Below are positions 35,714 to 54,310 of a stretch of DNA of 64,000 nt, piece after piece (position 1 is the stretch's first letter; each line of letters starts with the position of its first letter). Position numbers and translations under genes: made by a program. Below the pieces are notes generated by a model that was not told the origin of the DNA, did no database searches, and saw only the letters and a list, made by a program, of their open reading frames with translations. The stretch spans positions 868,001 to 932,000 of the forward strand of contig NW_026570249.1 in the NCBI RefSeq assembly GCF_019649055.1. Reading direction: 5' to 3'. The stretch comes from Paramacrobiotus metropolitanus. Taxonomy: Eukaryota; Tardigrada; Eutardigrada; Parachela; Macrobiotidae.

Positions 35714-36834
35714 TATACAGCCCTGCCGGGCCAAGTTGGGGCAGTTGTAAAAAATAAATTATAAAATAACTGTATTCATTGTTTTGCTGTTATCTTTTAG
35801 CATAGTTAATGTAACTTTTCGTCGCAAATCTAGAACTGTTAAATCCGGTACTTATCGGTGTGCCAGTAGCGAGCCGATCGGTGATTTAGGGGATGGGATA
35901 GTGGTCTGTTTTAGGGCGCTTATACGTGCGCTTCTGAAAATGTCACCTGCAGATATTTTTTCGTGGATGTTTTTGAAAACTATTGAGAGACCCAAAAGGT
36001 GTCTGTTACAAGTTGGGAGAAGAATCGTGCTCCACGTCTGCTTGCGGTCACCGGGGAATAAGGTGTTGTTCCCATAGACTGCTATGATATAATGAGCCTT
36101 CGGAAGAAGAGGGTTGCCTAGCGCGTCTGGTGTGCTAATCTCGAAATGATATTTTCCATTGATGACACATGGATAACATCATACGAATTTGATGTCCAGA
36201 TTGGCATCTTTTGCACAGACGGGCAGAAGGCTGGGCCGTATAAGTGGAATAAAAAACCGACAAAGCGGAAGATAAAAAAAGATGTTGTCGCTGTTTGAAC
36301 GCACTGGAGCGGAATACGGGTCTATTACGAGGACAGCGAGATTTAAATTGACCCTCAGAACTTCATGAACGAGATTTGTCTAAAAAGATTTCCGTAGGGC
36401 GCCATGTGCCTGTACGGCGAGCATGCAGAGGAGGTCATCCTCCAGTTCTCCGGTTCCTCCAGTCAGACTGCTAAGGTCACGCAGGCTTGGTTGAAAGTAG
36501 CTGGTATATTGCATAATTTGGAAGAGCACGAAAAGGGGAACAGCTTGAAGTTACTGATTTTACACTACGACACACACACCCAATTTATAAACGAATTCTA
36601 AATCGGACAGTGCCTAACAAGTAGGATGGGTCGAACCAGTTTCTCCAGCTGGCCCGCTCTAATTTTTATCCCGCTGTAATTCGCAGCACGCTTTCAGCAT
36701 GGAAACCTTAAGTGCAGCAGATGTTGGACACACATAGGCATCATGTAAAGATTTAGTAAGTTTGATTTGGTGACGGATAACTCACGGAAATTTTTGAGAA
36801 AAACTGCCCCAACTTGGCCCGGCAGGGCTGTATA
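35714..36834. mobile_element. DNA transposon with perfect 33 bp terminal inverted repeats
   Basis: Bases 35714-35746 and the reverse complement of 36802-36834 are identical over 33 bp. They begin TATACAGCCCTGCC and end near GGGGCAGTT. If the flanking TA is counted as target-site duplication, the repeat proper starts CAGCCCTG, which would suit a TA-targeting family (Tc1/mariner-like or related), though this is unproven. The 1.05 kb interior has open stretches on + (35784-36077, 36404-36601), but I recognise no transposase motif, so it is probably non-autonomous. The perfect repeats suggest recent insertion. Confidence 0.85.
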
Positions 36835-38194
36835 CCGAGAGGTTACGAGAAGCGGCTTCGCCTGCGCGCTTAATTCTTGTGAATCGACGATCGCAAATTA
36901 TCGAGCTCTGTTTGCTGAAAAATCGTAGTACTATGAGGTGGTAACAGTGCTACACAAAGGTGACCACTGACCAGCTAATTGACCACTATAGTCAATCACC
37001 ATTAACGCCATCACCCGTAATTATTCCCGTTTGAAAATTTATGTAAAGTGCACAAAGTATCACCGTTCCACCACACAATAATCGTGAACCGATATTATCG
37101 ACAAGCTGTTGTTGTATCGTAAAGAACTGGTGACCTTTCCTTAATTGTTGCGCAATTCGAAGGGTTGTAGCGCTTTGATGTTTGAAGTCCTGTCCACAGT
37201 ATACAAGTTAGCCTCCGCGCTCGACACTTCGGTATTGGATAGACAGAAGTAGTTCTAGAACAAAGTTCGATTTTGATTTCGCAATAAAAAAATACACAAA
37301 AGAGCAATTTGCGCCGAAACCAGCATAAACATACTTACGATGACCCCATCGTGCCTTTAACAGGTAGACGAATAAAACATAGTGGAGAAGTCGCAAAGTT
37401 TACTCTGAAAGAAAACCAGTTTGGGCCTTTTTCAGTATTAATTGTTTTTTTGCTGGAATTAGTTGAATATATGTAGTTTATTTCACTTGCCCATGGTCAG
37501 ATTAATTTAAATAAACCACGCCACCAGTCACGGTCAGAAAGCACAGAACTCGGATAAAACTATTTCGTTTCCGCATAAAAAAATCTTAATTTTTAAAATC
37601 TGAAAGTGAATCTTCAAGGTTACGCCGATTGCCGAATGCCTCATGTCCATTTTTGCATGCGATATAATCGTGCGTGCATATTGTTTTCAGGAAGCGCAAC
37701 TGCTCAACTCCCAAAGCACACTCACAGATAAACGTAAAACATCCTTTTTGGGAAGAATTTTAAAGCAGTCGTTTTTGAATCTGAACATGGACGGAACTTC
37801 TGATTCAGTAATTGGGTTTTCTTTTTCTACGAAGGCCTGACTGAATTTTTGGCTCATTAAATGACCATAGACATTAGCTACACGAAATCCCGACACTTCT
37901 GTTGCCCGAGACTTTTCTGTTGCCAACTGAACATGTTTTCTTTTCGCACCTCTTCACATGAAAGTTAAAAACTCGATTTGTTTGGCTACGTATTGCGGGT
38001 GTACAGTCAACTCGTAAAAAAACATATCGGCATTTCTTCAACTTAAGAAAAGCGCGCTCGAACCAAATACATAACCAACGAATACCTAAATAAAATTTCT
38101 CATGTATCACATAACAGGCAATGGAAAAAAATAAAACAAACGATTAAAAAAGTGAGCATGCCAAAATGAAAATCAAAGACTGTCGTAATCATCG
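36835..38194. other. Intergenic, transposon to alpha-glucosidase 3' end
   Basis: 1.36 kb of AT-rich sequence with short overlapping frames (37643-37840 +, 37687-37926 -, 37874-38110 -) lacking features. It should include the 3' UTR of the glucosidase gene. Confidence 0.5.
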
Positions 38195-45128
<6,934 letters not shown>

Positions 45129-46361
45129 TTTTGTTGATTATGCGAAAATGGTCACACCGAATTTTGTGTGCAAATCTCGGAATGCGAAACTGAAAAAGCA
45201 AAAGAAATCGTGATGACTTGGTTTATATATTTTTTTTTTATCACTGTTAATAATTAGTATTAAAGGGTGCTGTACAGGGATCAATTACAAGTGACAAGTA
45301 CGATGAACTATCGATACGAGTGGTAGCGATAAGGAATGCACTGATACAGCCGGAATTAGCACATAACCACTTGAACACAGCGATCCACAACAATGTAATC
45401 TATCGTTCTCTTCCCAGACTGTTTATAACGGTACTCGTATCATCATAGCTGCGCATAATAAATCAGCTCCACCATGTGATGCAGCTACATATGTATCATG
45501 CTCCAAACATCGAAAGTGGAACGAAGTACAAATTGAGTTTCCACTCACCAATGATGGTGCAAGCATCCAGTATGAGATCAAAGCGCTTCAGAAAGTACTC
45601 TGTATGTGCACGAAAACGCACCTTGTCCAGTTGTTGTTATTCCATCTGCAACTTCTGGATGCGAGTGAATCCTTAAAGCAGATGAGCCGACTGAGAACTG
45701 ATATCCATGCGGATGTGCCAATGACTCGCACCAACTGCGAGAAGCAACGCTGCAACAAAATAGGAAACTAAGTAACCGTGCCCAAAGGATAAGTTGAGAG
45801 TGAGAAAGTTCTGGGAGGAACAATCTGCTGTGCACTGAGTGCAATCACTGTAATGTGTTTTTATTAATTTTTGAAATTGCACTTTGTAATCTATGCAACC
45901 GGAAGTGCGTCGCATTTCCGGTTGCATAGCTAATGGAAGCCCCAATCGTGGGCGGAAGGCACTTACACAGCCTATACCTCCACCCAGGCTGGCGATCAGA
46001 TGCCAAGCGGAAGGAAAAAGCGGGAAAGAAAAACTTCTCGATCAGCTGTTGCAGCAGAGAGAAAGATTGTAGTCTGTCGAGTGTCGACTACCAAGTCAGC
46101 TCCTGTTAGGGTCTTTAACTTGTTTTCAAGTTTCAAGTGTCTAAATTGTATTTATTTTAAAATTATACAAAATTAAATGTAGATTTATGTGAGCAATTTT
46201 TACACATTGCATTTATTAGCTTTAGTTTTAGCTTTTGATTACTTGAGTTTCCACTTATTCATCCTTCGCATTCAAGCAATGGTTAGGTATGTTAGAAGCT
46301 TATGGTAATTGGCGTGGTATCTCGCAGAATCTGTTATCCGTGTTTTCGGAGACCCGTAATC
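45129..46361. promoter_or_regulatory. Divergent intergenic region between alpha-glucosidase (-) and PrimPol (+)
   Basis: 1.23 kb separate two divergent start codons. It contains a 39 bp near-palindrome (45891-45929) with two face-to-face GGAA cores, and a TACGAGTA octamer at 45432-45439. Short frames (45476-45676 +, 45578-45844 -) are not convincing. Promoters of both genes should lie here; no TATA box stands out. Confidence 0.5.
45891..45929. promoter_or_regulatory. 39 bp near-perfect palindrome with two ETS-like cores
   Basis: The sequence reads CTATGCAACCGGAAGTGCG on one arm and its mirror with one mismatch pair on the other. CCGGAAGT is the consensus core of ETS/GABP factors, a common site in animal housekeeping promoters. 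Position in a divergent promoter region fits. Binding is inferred. Confidence 0.4.
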
Positions 46362-47924
46362 ATGGACTCCAGCAAGTTTTACGGTGCATCATCATCCGTC
46401 CCCACCAGTCCACTCGTGCAGAAAATCGAAAAAGCCTGGAAAGCTACCGTCGCAAGCAAGAAGAAGACTCCGCCTGGGAATACGCAGGACGATGCATTCG
46501 ATCCTTTTCCTCTAACCTTCCCCAAGCAAAACGCCAGTTCATCCAGTGCACATCGCGCCTGGCCCTTTGGCATCGTGGCGCAGAAGAAAAACGCAGCCAG
46601 GAGTCGTTTAGCGGGTGCAGACAAGAGCCACAGGGATCTCCTGGCCAAAAGCGCAGTGTGGGGTTTGTTCTACCAACTACAGCCCGCACTGGACTACGCC
46701 AAGGAGAAGAACGCACAGGAGCAGCATCGGGAGTGGCCTGTGCGCTGCTTCTCCTACGAGCACGAGCAGTTGCGCGATGGCAAGCGACGCTTTTTAGCCA
46801 CCACGTACTATCATTGCTGGCATATTTACTGGCGAACTCCGGAGGAACAACGCATGCTGTATGAAGTCATCCCCGCGGAACTACCCGTCAAACTGTATTT
46901 CGACGTGGAATTTCCGCGGACTGAGCAGAACAAAGGCAAAAATGGTGACGCCATGGTTGACTGTCTGGAATCGCGGGTGTATCGCTGTTTGTCCCATTTA
47001 TATCCTGAAAAATTTCCCCTGAATAATTTGAATGCGGAAAATGGTGCCGTGGAGGGAAAGCTACCCATGCTAAAATTGGACGCCTCGACGGATGCAAAAT
47101 TCAGTCAGCATTTAATATTTCCTACAGTGGTGTTTCGGGATGTGAATCATGCAGGATTATTCGTCAAGTATTTGTGCAGCAACCGTGCGGATTATGATGC
47201 AGCAGCAGATCTGAGCTATGATGAGCTGCTCGTTTGGAAAAAGGATGGCAGTGCGCAAGGCTCATGTGTAGACACGGGCGTGTATAATAAGAACCGCAAT
47301 TTCCGATTGTTTTTATCCCATAAACAAGGCAAAAATAATCCTCTGCTGTTTCAACCCACGGCAGCATTCCAGGACATTAGCGAACGCGAGATTTTTATGG
47401 AGTCGTTGATCTGCAACGTGGAATCTAACTGCGATGCACTGGAGTTTCCGGCCCATTTGCAGCCAGAAATCGTCCGGAATTGCCCTGTGACGAATAATTT
47501 TATTTCCGCGGATGGCGATGCGCGTGCGCCCGTATCGGGCCCGGGCTCACCGTTCCCGGAGGTGGATCGTTTCATCGAAAGCGTGATCACACGCGACGGT
47601 CTGCAGAGCAGCATTCGGCAGTGTCGGTACCATCCCGATACGCATAGCATTGTGTACAATATACAGGGTCAGTATCGCTACTGTCAGCGTATTGGACGCC
47701 ATCACGCATCCAACGGCATCTTCTTCGTGGCGTATTTGAAGGAAGGAATTTATTATCAGAAGTGTTTCGATCCGGATTGCCGGCACTACCGATCGCCGAG
47801 TTACAGTCTGAATGTTAAGTTGACATTTGAGGAAAGTGCTGGAACGGTTGCGGATAGTTCCGCTGAAAGCAGCCAAAGCGAAAAAGCGAGCGGCGGATCC
47901 GATAACGGAGTGAGCTTAATTTAA
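46362..47924 (+). CDS. PRIMPOL: PrimPol, DNA primase-polymerase (AEP superfamily), intronless
   Basis: One uninterrupted frame, 520 aa from the Met at 46362 (ATCATGG, strong context); the frame is open to a weaker ATG at 46302. Archaeo-eukaryotic primase motifs in order: motif I DVE in KLYFDVEF (about residues 181-183, metal ligands), motif II SQH in FSQHLIFP, motif III DTGVYNKNRNFRLFLSHKQG. The C-terminal zinc-finger ligands are visible as CRYHPDTH and YYQKCFDPDCR. Family knowledge: PrimPol re-primes stalled replication forks and performs translesion synthesis in nucleus and mitochondria; the zinc finger is needed for primase activity. All key residues are present, so it should be active. 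The acidic RPA-binding tail of vertebrates is not clear here; the tail is Ser-rich. Absence of introns is unlike most neighbouring genes. Confidence 0.95.
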   Translation: MDSSKFYGASSSVPTSPLVQKIEKAWKATVASKKKTPPGNTQDDAFDPFPLTFPKQNASSSSAHRAWPFGIVAQKKNAARSRLAGADKSHRDLLAKSAVWGLFYQLQPALDYAKEKNAQEQHREWPVRCFSYEHEQLRDGKRRFLATTYYHCWHIYWRTPEEQRMLYEVIPAELPVKLYFDVEFPRTEQNKGKNGDAMVDCLESRVYRCLSHLYPEKFPLNNLNAENGAVEGKLPMLKLDASTDAKFSQHLIFPTVVFRDVNHAGLFVKYLCSNRADYDAAADLSYDELLVWKKDGSAQGSCVDTGVYNKNRNFRLFLSHKQGKNNPLLFQPTAAFQDISEREIFMESLICNVESNCDALEFPAHLQPEIVRNCPVTNNFISADGDARAPVSGPGSPFPEVDRFIESVITRDGLQSSIRQCRYHPDTHSIVYNIQGQYRYCQRIGRHHASNGIFFVAYLKEGIYYQKCFDPDCRHYRSPSYSLNVKLTFEESAGTVADSSAESSQSEKASGGSDNGVSLI

Positions 47925-48846
47925 GTAATCTCTTTCGCGGCATCTTCTGATATTGGGTTATTTAACTTATTTTGCTGCTGTCCGTTGTGTTGTGTACAAT
48001 AGGAGCGCGTGTAGTGTGCGTTGTATTTTCTCGTTGAACGGTTTTTGATTTTTTGAAAGTTTAAAATCTGTCTGAATATTCGTCTCGAGTTTTACGAATT
48101 CAGTGCTTCAATTCACCCTCGCATTGTATAGCTATAGTATTTTACTGTCATGTATTACTGTACTTTTTTCGTTTGACAACTACATCACAGAATAAAAGGT
48201 TAGTTTTAATGATTAAAATGAAGAGCTAACCTACTCCGTACTTGAACAAGGAAAATACTCGTACATACAGTACTCTGCAATATTCAGAGTGCATTAGCAG
48301 TTTAGCACACCGAAGCGGTTTTCACGTTGTTAATAACACCGACCAGTGAGCTGCAAACACTTTCAAGTCTGAAATGTTCATCGAAAACGAACGACGACGA
48401 AACTATGTAAATTGACATCGTTGTACCGTCCGGTTTTGATCGCGCAATCAGATTCGTTACTACGTATAGTCTCGCGTAATACTATGTTACCTGTAATTTT
48501 AAACAGACTTAGAAATTAGAATCACTTCTTCTTGGCAGTTTTGCTGTGATTTTCTTATAAATGCACATGATTTGTCAGTATTCGGCGCCGAATCACTGCA
48601 AGCCTGGATTACACCTTTCTTCAACGAGATACTTAATACCATAGTGCACGGATTGCTGCACATTCTCAGGTATCATTCGGACAGAATTACCTTGGCTAGA
48701 TTTCCTCCGACATTTTCCATTTCTTGGTCGCATTCACACGTTACAGTCCGAAAGCGTAGTTTCCATCTGAAGCTGAAAGGTCATCAGTCGAAAGGGTAGT
48801 TTCCATCTGAAAGCTGAAGCATTCAATATCTGTCCATTAACATAAC
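47925..48846. other. Intergenic, PrimPol 3' flank and promoter region of the Gly-rich gene
   Basis: The first 600 bp are featureless apart from a TACGAGTA octamer at 48256-48263. From about 48640 to 48830 the sequence is similar to the reverse complement of about 63150-63320, the upstream region of the decayed paralogue. That segment contains a short tandem repeat of the phrase tagtttccatctga (about 48754 and 48797). Confidence 0.6.
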
Positions 48847-50574
48847 ATGAGCTATTTATATTCCTGGATTGTTTTTTTCGGGTGTTCCGGCCTTGTTACA
48901 GGTGAGTAAGCGGAAACGGTTTCGAATCTGGTTTGCTTGAAGCTGTGAGTTCGGTAGCTAAATACGTGTACATACTTCTATTATTAATGGTGCAAGCACT
49001 TGCTTCCATTGTTACTTAAGCTTTTTTTGAAATGCATCATAGTGCAAGGCTTCTACGGCAGTGACAACAGCAGTTTTGGTGGTTATGGAGACACCGGAAA
49101 TCCTCACGGCGGTGGTCCACAAGGCGGCGGTCACTATGTTGATCCCCAATCGCCGATGCAGCACGGAGGCCTAGGGATGCTACAGGGAAGACGTCTCCCT
49201 AATTCCACCAATTCCCAGATGTCTCCGCAGCTGCCGATTTACTCCGGAAGTGGAGGAATACCCATGATCTTCATGAATCCGGATAAGGCTGTAGCTGACG
49301 CATTTTCTGCCATACTGAGCAGCATCTGTAAGACAGTCAGATAATGTGATTGATTAACAGTTATGTACATGACCAATTAAATTAACTAAAAATAGTAAGC
49401 AGGTATTTTAATCGATTTCATGAAAAGAATAATTATTGTATTTATACTCTATTTAACTCGCATGCAGTTACCGCATTTTACCAGTTAGTGACCCGGGGCC
49501 CTTCTCTTCTCGTAAAGGTTTTAGATGGGGTCTTTCTTTCACGAAGGTTTTCTTTTAACAAACACTTCTTACGTTGATCAACCTTTAATATGTACGAGTA
49601 CAATGTATGATATAATATCAGAAACAAACGGAGTACAAAAAACGTTCTTACGTATATACCTAATTAAATTAAAAATAATTTTACCGCTAATAACTATTGC
49701 ATTTAACCAAGTATTATTAGCTCCGGGCTTATATTTTGGGAGGGGTCACAAAGTGATGAAGTACGATACCTGCGTGGCAGCAAGATTTCACTACCGTCAC
49801 TTTAGCTCTGTAGCAATACAATTGTATTGTGATTTCAGTTAATTCTCGGGGGATGCCAATGCCGTTCTCAGTCGGGGCAGCCAATACCGTTCTTGCTCCA
49901 GGACTACCAGGAGCACCATTGCCCGTGCAGGCCAGTGCTGGGAACCCATATGCATTATACAACGGAAGCGATGTTGCAGGTAGCCGGCGCTATATGCACC
50001 AGACGCATACGCATATGTCTAACATCGCTTAGATCGAACTGTTGGCTGAATGTGTCTGTTTCTAGAAGCTTATGGTGTGTACGGGAACCGATCGACTGAC
50101 AATGCGTTTGGACGCTACGGCGGCAACGGAAGCCGCATGGACGATCAGTGGGGAATCGGAACAGGTTTTGGAAGTAACCGCAGTGGACTAAACACCGGCG
50201 GATTCCATGGCTACGGCATGGGCGGTGGCCCATACGGTCGGAATTTCAGCAGTTTTAACGGCAGTTCGCCACCAGCGATAATCGCGGTGCCCGTCGGACC
50301 GATGATGAGCGGAAACTTTGGGTCAGGGCCGCAGATCAATAGCTTTGGTGGAACGGTATATCAGTTTCCGGGTGCCACATCGGTGAACATCGGTTTGCCG
50401 GCACCTTCACCCAGCTTAATTGTCCCACCAGGGATCCTCCGGGTCCAGTTTTCTTTTTCCGGAACAATTGCCTTTATTCCATTCTCGCATAATGCGAGTG
50501 CAGCGCATAATGCGAGCGCAGAATATAGATATAGTAAACTGATCCCTAGAAATGAAAGTGGACATGTACCGTAG
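48847..50574 (+). CDS. Secreted glycine-rich protein, unknown function
   Basis: Four exons, 48847-48901, 49043-49327, 49839-49979, 50066-50574, in phase, 329 aa. Exon 1 is a signal peptide (MSYLYSWIVFFGCSGLVT). The mature part is Gly/Ser/Asn/Pro-rich: GFYGSDNSSFGGYGDTGNPH, GGGPQGGGHYVDP, then RYGGNGSRMDDQWGIGTGFG and FHGYGMGGGPYGR, with few charged residues and several N-x-S/T sites. Composition resembles cuticle, adhesive or other extracellular matrix proteins, but no named domain is recognised and I infer only secretion. A decayed inverted copy, including upstream sequence, lies about 11 kb to the right. The C-terminal repeat HNASAAHNASAEY is a small internal duplication. Confidence 0.72.
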
Positions 50575-51153
50575 TGAACGCTTCTGTGGATTCTGACTGT
50601 GTCTTTCTAATTCCTACCCTATTAGTTTTCTTGAATCGGTCTACATAATGGTGTTTGGTAGGTTTGCGATGGTGTTGTAACCTGTCAGTCGCTAGTTAAT
50701 TTTGATAGATGCTGGTCTGAAATATTGATAATTTGGTACTTGTACAGTATTGTAGTAAATAATAAAATCAGTGACACGAAAATGCTTGCTTATTCGTTTT
50801 TTTTACCAACGGTAGCCAACGAATTCCAAATAAATTCCAATCGTTTTTACTTCAGCCTTAAGGGGATGCTGGTGATCCGAAAAATTATGTTCCAATCCTG
50901 TAAACCAAATGACAGTAAATTTAATTTAATCGCCCTTGTACAAATTACAAAGTAAGAATTTTACGAGTATATTGTACTGTACGAGTACTATTTTAACAGC
51001 AATCGCTTCAGTGAAGCGGCTCCACTAATAAACTGTACTGCCGCACTTAGCGCTCGGTGCAAATTTCCTGGACTTCCCTGCACGCGTACGGTCGCGTATT
51101 TTTTGTTTTATAAGCTGTGACCATTGTTCTTGATTTTCTTGTGTTCTGTTGAA
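50575..51153. other. Intergenic, Gly-rich gene to FOXRED1
   Basis: 579 bp. Two TACGAGTA octamers 18 bp apart (50962-50969, 50980-50987) lie about 170-190 bp upstream of the FOXRED1 start. An AATAAA near 50759 may end the Gly-rich transcript. Confidence 0.5.
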
Positions 51154-54100
51154 ATGTCTCGGCTTTTAAGTAAGAGATGGTTTATACATGCGTGCATCTC
51201 CCACTGCAATCCTCCTGCATGCGGAATCTCGACGAGCTGTTCCCTTTCAAAAAAAGTCGACCGCTCTCCCCCGGCCCCCTCCGCCGACCAGATCGAGGAA
51301 GAAGAATGGCGACGGCGTCGCCGCTACGTGCCCCCCGATCCGGTACTAGACGAGGGCTCGTGGAAGCGCGCATCCACCGTGATGCGCTGGGATATGGCCA
51401 ACATGTACGATCTGCTGCGCGGCAAGGCGCCCTACGGGCATGATGCGCGGGTGGAGGGCCAGATCTTCCCGCAGTTCTGCGATATCTGTGTGATTGGTGG
51501 GGGCATTATGGGCTCGCTGATTGCCTATTTTATTAAGCAGCGCTGTGTGGGCGAAAAGAATCTGCGGGTTGTCGTGGTGGAGAAGGATCCCAGTTATGCG
51601 CAGTCGGCCAGCACCAACTCCTTTGGAGCGGTCCGGGTGCAGTTCTCGCAGGAGCACAACATCAAAGCGGCACTGTACGGGGCGGAATTTCTCCGCAGGA
51701 TGAAAGAGCATCTGGCTGTTTTTGGTAAGAAGTCGTGCGGGCTATTTGGCGTGTGAAGAACTACATAAAATTAGCTATGAGTCCAGTTCAGATTTATGGC
51801 TGCTGCTTTTATTGCAAATGATTATTTTTGATTTTTCTACAGTTAAAACTGTTAAATTATTTTTTTTAGAAGCACTGCCTCAGTTTGCTGAAAATCTTGT
51901 GTGAATTCTGCTAAATCTGCATTTGATATGGCGCGGAATGCATATTTTGCAACTAGGAATGTGTTGAATGTTTTTTTTAGAAAAAAATCCGACAATTTCG
52001 CTGTTATTTCTAAAAATTTTCTTTTATTGTTTGGACTATAGATTGATTCTTGATTTTTTACGATTTTTACGATAGAAGTGTTGGGCTGTAAATATCACCA
52101 CCGTAAATATCACTTCAGCGGAGACAGCGAATATCCATTATTTATTTGCATTATTTTTTCAGTGTGTATGCTTCTTGTGTGTATTTTTCAGTGTGTATGC
52201 TTTTTTCAGTGTGTATGCTGGCAAGTGTAATGTCTTTTAGAGAAGGAACCGGGAGATTTGCAATTCCAACCACAAGGATATCTGTTTCTGGGATCCGAGG
52301 CGGATGTGGCGCAGTTGAAAATCAACCACGAAACGCAGATAAAGTGTGGTGCTAAAGTAGCGCTGCTGCTCCCGCATCAGCTCGCCGAGCGGTATCCCTG
52401 GCTTAATTTGGACGGCATCGCGCTAGCAAGTTACGGTAAGATAAATAAAATACCGGCGTAAATAAATTGTTATTTAAAAAAAGTTTCCTGAAAAAATATG
52501 AATTTTTTCTCTTCTTAATGCGGTAACACAAACATGTAACCATTGCGGCGGCAGTTTGAAAATGTTTGTTATGCTTAATAGCTGGTAATTTAATTTATGG
52601 GTTTGTGGCTGCTGTTCAGGATTAGAGCACGAGGGATGGCTGGATACGTGGAAATATCTGTACGCTCTGAAAGAGAAGAACATGTCCATGGGTGTACATT
52701 ATGTGGACGGAGAAGTAGTCGAGTTCCGCCGGGATGATTTCGCCGGCAGTCAGGTGGCGACAATGGGCGGTGTTCCCTTCGAAAAGTGGAAGTGGGTTAG
52801 GGTAAGCCGCAGCTCGCTCTGTAAGCTTGAAATTTTGGGTATACATTTCCATGTACGCTTTGCTTATTAGAATTTGAGGTTTTGAAAAGCGAACAGTAAT
52901 GCACTCTGCTGACCCTACGTTTTTTTTATTTCTCACGATATCATGCAAAAACGTACCCTGATGGCCTGTTACAAAGTTACAATCGGCTGAGCAACGCAGT
53001 TACTACGAGTACGCAGTTTCGTAAAATCATGTAATCATTAAAGCGAAATTGATATTCTTATACTCGTATTTATTGAAATGTGGAAACCGATTTGTCATAA
53101 TGATCCTAATTTGTGCATTTATTGGTGGCTTTGTGTTAGGTTCGCACGAAAGAGCACGGAGATCAGCACATTCAGTTTTGTTTCGTTGTTAATGCGGCCG
53201 GGGCGGACTCCGGCACGGTTGCGAAGCTAGCTGATGTTGGCCAGAAGAGAGGAACCCGGATTATTCCGTTACCTGTGGAAAAGAGGTTAATAAACCGTAA
53301 ATACGTTCGTTTAATTGGTGTAAAAAATTTTCGGCACACATTTTTACTGACTTTCCGTGATTGCAAAGTTTCTTATTATTAATACTTTGTGTTTTGTTTT
53401 GCAAGTTAATATTTTGTACTTGACTAACTTGACGTGTTGGGACTTTGTCATTGCTGCTGCAAGAAAAACGTGATGATTTAAATAATCAGCGAAATAAGTA
53501 ACTACCTACCAGCCATTTTCTGCACGCAATCTGCCGATAATGGGAAGTGTTAAGGCGTCTTTACCGATTTCGAATACGATGTTTTTTAGGAAACGATATA
53601 TGTATGCCTTCCACTGTCCAGAGGGACCGAAACTGTCCATGCCCATGTTGGTGGATCCCAATGGATTGAACATACGGAGAGATGGCATTAAAGGCATGTA
53701 CATTTGCGGTTGGACGCCCAAAACCAACGAAGAGGAACCTGATCCCAATGATCTCACGGTGAAGAATGAATTTTTTTACGACGTATTATGGCCGAAATTA
53801 TCCTTCCGGATACCGGTGTTTTCGAAGCTGGAGGTCTGTCCGTTAGCTGTTTGCATTTTACAAACAGTTAAATTTAACCATTTTGTGCTTATGCTTATTG
53901 TTTATTCATGTTTATTGCAATATTTTGTGGCTGGCTTATTCACTTTTCAACACTGAATAATCAAAACTTATTGTTTTTCCAAATATTTTCTTGCTGTTGT
54001 TTGCTGTTCAGCGTTTATGTATCATTTTCCAAAGCTTATTTCATTCGTTTTGCAGTTACGAGGTGGATGGTATGTCCATTATGACTACAATTACTTTGAT

Positions 54101-54310
54101 CAGTCCGGGATTTTGGGACCACACGTCTATCACGGAAACATGCTGTTCGCATGTGGATTTTCCGGTTACGGCATGGCTGTTGCGCCAGGCTACGCAAAAA
54201 CAATAATGGATTACATTTATGAAGCCCAGTACGAGGAACAAGATGTGACTCCTTATGAATTTGAGCGTTTGTTACATTTTGAACCACAGAAAGAAATCGT
54301 CCTCGTGTGA
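51154..54310 (+). CDS. FOXRED1: FOXRED1-like FAD-dependent oxidoreductase (complex I assembly factor)
   Basis: Six exons, in phase, 530 aa: 51154-51724, 52241-52435, 52620-52801, 53140-53285, 53590-53833, 54056-54310. The N-terminus is basic and amphipathic (MSRLLSKRWFIHACISHC), a likely mitochondrial presequence. The Rossmann FAD site is DICVIGGGIMGSLIAYF, followed by VVVVEKDPSYAQSASTNSFG. Further family blocks: RYPWLNLDGIALASYG, VVNAAGADSG, RKRYMYAFHCPEGP, EEEPDPNDL, and the C-terminal GGWYVHYDYNYFDQSGILGP and FACGFSGYGMAVAPG. Each matches a conserved block of FOXRED1 (DAO superfamily, near sarcosine dehydrogenase). Family knowledge: needed for assembly of respiratory complex I in the mitochondrial matrix. 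Length is close to the family (human about 486) with a longer, acidic/Arg-rich N-terminal stretch. No defects are seen. Confidence 0.94.

Noticed and set aside
46379-46716. Minus-strand frames of about 90 codons opposite PrimPol
   Set aside because: Shadows of the PrimPol frame on the other strand; no motifs.
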